Part shown: positions 42,963 to 44,361 of the stretch, piece by piece
Numbering within the stretch: the first letter of the stretch is position 1
Layout of the letters: the number at the start of each line of letters is the position of its first letter
Origin: Prevotella sp.
GTDB taxonomy: Bacteria; Bacteroidota; Bacteroidia; Bacteroidales; Bacteroidaceae
Direction of reading: 5' to 3'
NCBI GenBank assembly: GCA_017395215.1
Contig: JAFPVW010000195.1
Coordinates: 1 to 44,361, forward strand
Length of the DNA stretch: 44,361 nt
Translations under genes and position numbers: made by a program
Notes under the pieces: model-generated
Databases searched by the model: none
What the model saw: only the letters and a program-made list of their open reading frames with translations
Told to the model about the DNA's origin: nothing

Positions 42963-44361
42963 TTACATGGGAATGTTACCGTGTTTCTTGGCGGGCAGAG
43001 CGTCGCGCTTGGTAGCCAACTGGGCCAGTCCGCGGCAGATGCGGAAGCGTGTGTTGCGCGGCTCGATGACATCGTCGATATAGCCGTACTTGGCAGCCTG
43101 ATAGGGGTTGGCAAACAGCTCGTTGTACTCGTCCTCCTTCTCAGCGATAAATGCCTTCACGTCCTCGCCGGCCTCCTTCTTGGCCTTGGCCTCCTTGGCA
43201 TAGAGCACGGCGGCAGCACCTGAGGCACCCATCACGGCAATCTCAGCTGAGGGCCAAGCGTAGTTCAGGTCGGTATGCAGCTGCTTCGAACCCATCACGA
43301 TGTGCGAGCCACCATACGACTTACGCAGCGTGACCGTGATCTTGGGCACCGTAGCCTCGCCATAGGCGTAGAGCAGCTGGGCACCGTGCAGGATGACGGC
43401 GTTGTACTCCTGACCAGTACCGGGCAGGAAGCCGGGCACGTCGACAAACGAGATGATGGGGATGTTGAAGGCGTCGCAGAAGCGGACGAAGCGGGCACCC
43501 TTGCGTGAGGCGTTCACATCGAGCACACCAGCGTAGCAGGTAGGCTGGTTGGCCACGATACCGACGCTCTGACCGTTGAAGCGGGCGAAGCCGACAATGA
43601 TGTTCTTGGCGAACTTAGGCTGCACCTCGAAGAACTCGTGGTCGTCGGTGACGGCCAGGATGACCTTGTACATGTCGTAGGCCTCGTTGGGGTTCTCGGG
43701 GATAATCTCGTTCAGCTCGTCCTCCAAGCGGTTGATGGGGTCGCTGCACTTGCGGCGCGGAGCCACCTCCATATTATTAGAAGGAATATACGAGAGCAGC
43801 GTCTTGATCATCTGCAGACCCTCCTCCTCGGTCTTGGCGGTGAAGTGGGTGACACCCGACTTCGTCGAGTGAACCGATGCACCGCCGAGGTGCTCCTGAT
43901 CGATGTCCTCGCCCGTGACGGTCTTCACCACCTTCGGACCCGTGAGGAACATGTAGCTCGTGCCTTCCATCATCAGCGTGAAGTCGGTGAGGGCAGGGGA
44001 GTAGACGGCACCACCGGCGCAGGGGCCGAAGATACCGCTGATCTGCGGAATCACACCCGAAGCCAGGATGTTACGCTCGAAGATCTCGGCATAGCCGGCC
44101 AGGGCGTTGATACCCTCCTGGATACGTGCACCACCCGAGTCGTTGATGCCGATGACGGGAGCGCCCATCTTCATGGCCATGTCCATCACCTTGCAGATCT
44201 TCTGACTCATCGTCTCGCTCAGCGAACCGGCATGTACGGTGAAGTCCTGTGCGAATACAAAGACCAGTCGTCCGTCAATCGTACCTGAACCAGCCACCAC
44301 GCCGTCGCCGGGGAACTGCTTCTTCTCCATGCCGAAGTTGTGGCAACGGTGCTCCTTGAAC
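42963..44361 (-). CDS. Methylmalonyl-CoA/propionyl-CoA carboxyltransferase subunit, 5' end cut
   Basis: The visible 465 residues are the carboxyltransferase subunit (MmdA/PccB type), which moves CO2 between biotin and methylmalonyl-/propionyl-CoA. Seen are [34 protein letters not shown] (N-terminal crotonase-fold half), [16 protein letters not shown], and in the second half [19 protein letters not shown] and [12 protein letters not shown]. The frame is open through the window end ([15 protein letters not shown]), so the start lies beyond 44361. Downstream come the small protein and biotin carrier, the usual order. No membrane beta subunit gene follows. Confidence 0.93.
   Translation of the reverse strand, partial: FKEHRCHNFGMEKKQFPGDGVVAGSGTIDGRLVFVFAQDFTVHAGSLSETMSQKICKVMDMAMKMGAPVIGINDSGGARIQEGINALAGYAEIFERNILASGVIPQISGIFGPCAGGAVYSPALTDFTLMMEGTSYMFLTGPKVVKTVTGEDIDQEHLGGASVHSTKSGVTHFTAKTEEEGLQMIKTLLSYIPSNNMEVAPRRKCSDPINRLEDELNEIIPENPNEAYDMYKVILAVTDDHEFFEVQPKFAKNIIVGFARFNGQSVGIVANQPTCYAGVLDVNASRKGARFVRFCDAFNIPIISFVDVPGFLPGTGQEYNAVILHGAQLLYAYGEATVPKITVTLRKSYGGSHIVMGSKQLHTDLNYAWPSAEIAVMGASGAAAVLYAKEAKAKKEAGEDVKAFIAEKEDEYNELFANPYQAAKYGYIDDVIEPRNTRFRICRGLAQLATKRDALPAKKHGNIPM

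Overview
The window looks like a chromosomal segment of a Bacteroidales bacterium, most likely Prevotella-like (Prevotellaceae). The main reasons are a short (290 aa) Bacteroidetes-type primary sigma factor, Bacteroidetes promoters of the form TTTG-N19/20-TAnnTTTG in front of many genes, no Shine-Dalgarno signals, a DUF4295-L33-L28 operon, an archaeal-type ProRS, a DUF5686 outer-membrane protein and a FHS-type sugar transporter in a galactose operon. Both ends cut a gene: galE loses its 3' part at base 1, and a carboxyltransferase loses its 5' end at base 44361.

Layout. 1-3055 (minus): galE, the small ribosomal operon L28-L33-DUF4295, CinA-C and TsaD. 3308-5011 (plus): a secreted C69 dipeptidase. 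5099-6580 (minus): proS. 6727-8114 (plus): a glycine-zipper OmpA lipoprotein coupled to the transglycosylase MtgA. 8127-16846 (minus): rpoD, a DUF5686 protein, then AddA and AddB. 16964-21268 (minus): uxaB followed 3 bp later by uvrA. 21480-30600 is an accessory island: two broken genes, a two-gene restriction-modification-like system (PLD-nuclease/SF2 helicase plus an NPPY methylase-specificity protein), an unrecognised structured RNA of about 320 nt just upstream of it, inverted-repeat elements and a HigBA-like toxin-antitoxin pair with a long palindromic operator. 30626-33538 (minus): ruvC, a ModF-like ABC ATPase and a lipoprotein. 33631-37322 (minus): galM, sugar transporter, galK. 37430-42196 (minus): grpE-dnaJ-folC and an ABC-F protein. 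42225-44361 (minus): methylmalonyl/propionyl-CoA carboxyltransferase, a 50 aa protein and a biotin carrier protein.

How the genes work together. GalM, GalK and GalE make most of a Leloir galactose route, with a transporter in the same operon. AddAB and RuvC serve recombination repair, and UvrA excision repair. GrpE and DnaJ are DnaK co-chaperones. The carboxyltransferase and biotin carrier belong to succinate/propionate metabolism.

The most unusual signals are: (1) a family of C/G-rich inverted-repeat elements inserted in frame in UvrA (twice), AddB, the island methylase and the biotin carrier linker, with one more between genes; (2) the structured RNA in front of the restriction-like operon; (3) an ABC-F protein in which every motif of one composite ATP site is degenerate while the other is intact; (4) a 28-bp near-perfect palindrome overlapping the toxin-antitoxin promoter; and (5) several promoters so close to the start codon that the mRNAs should be leaderless.
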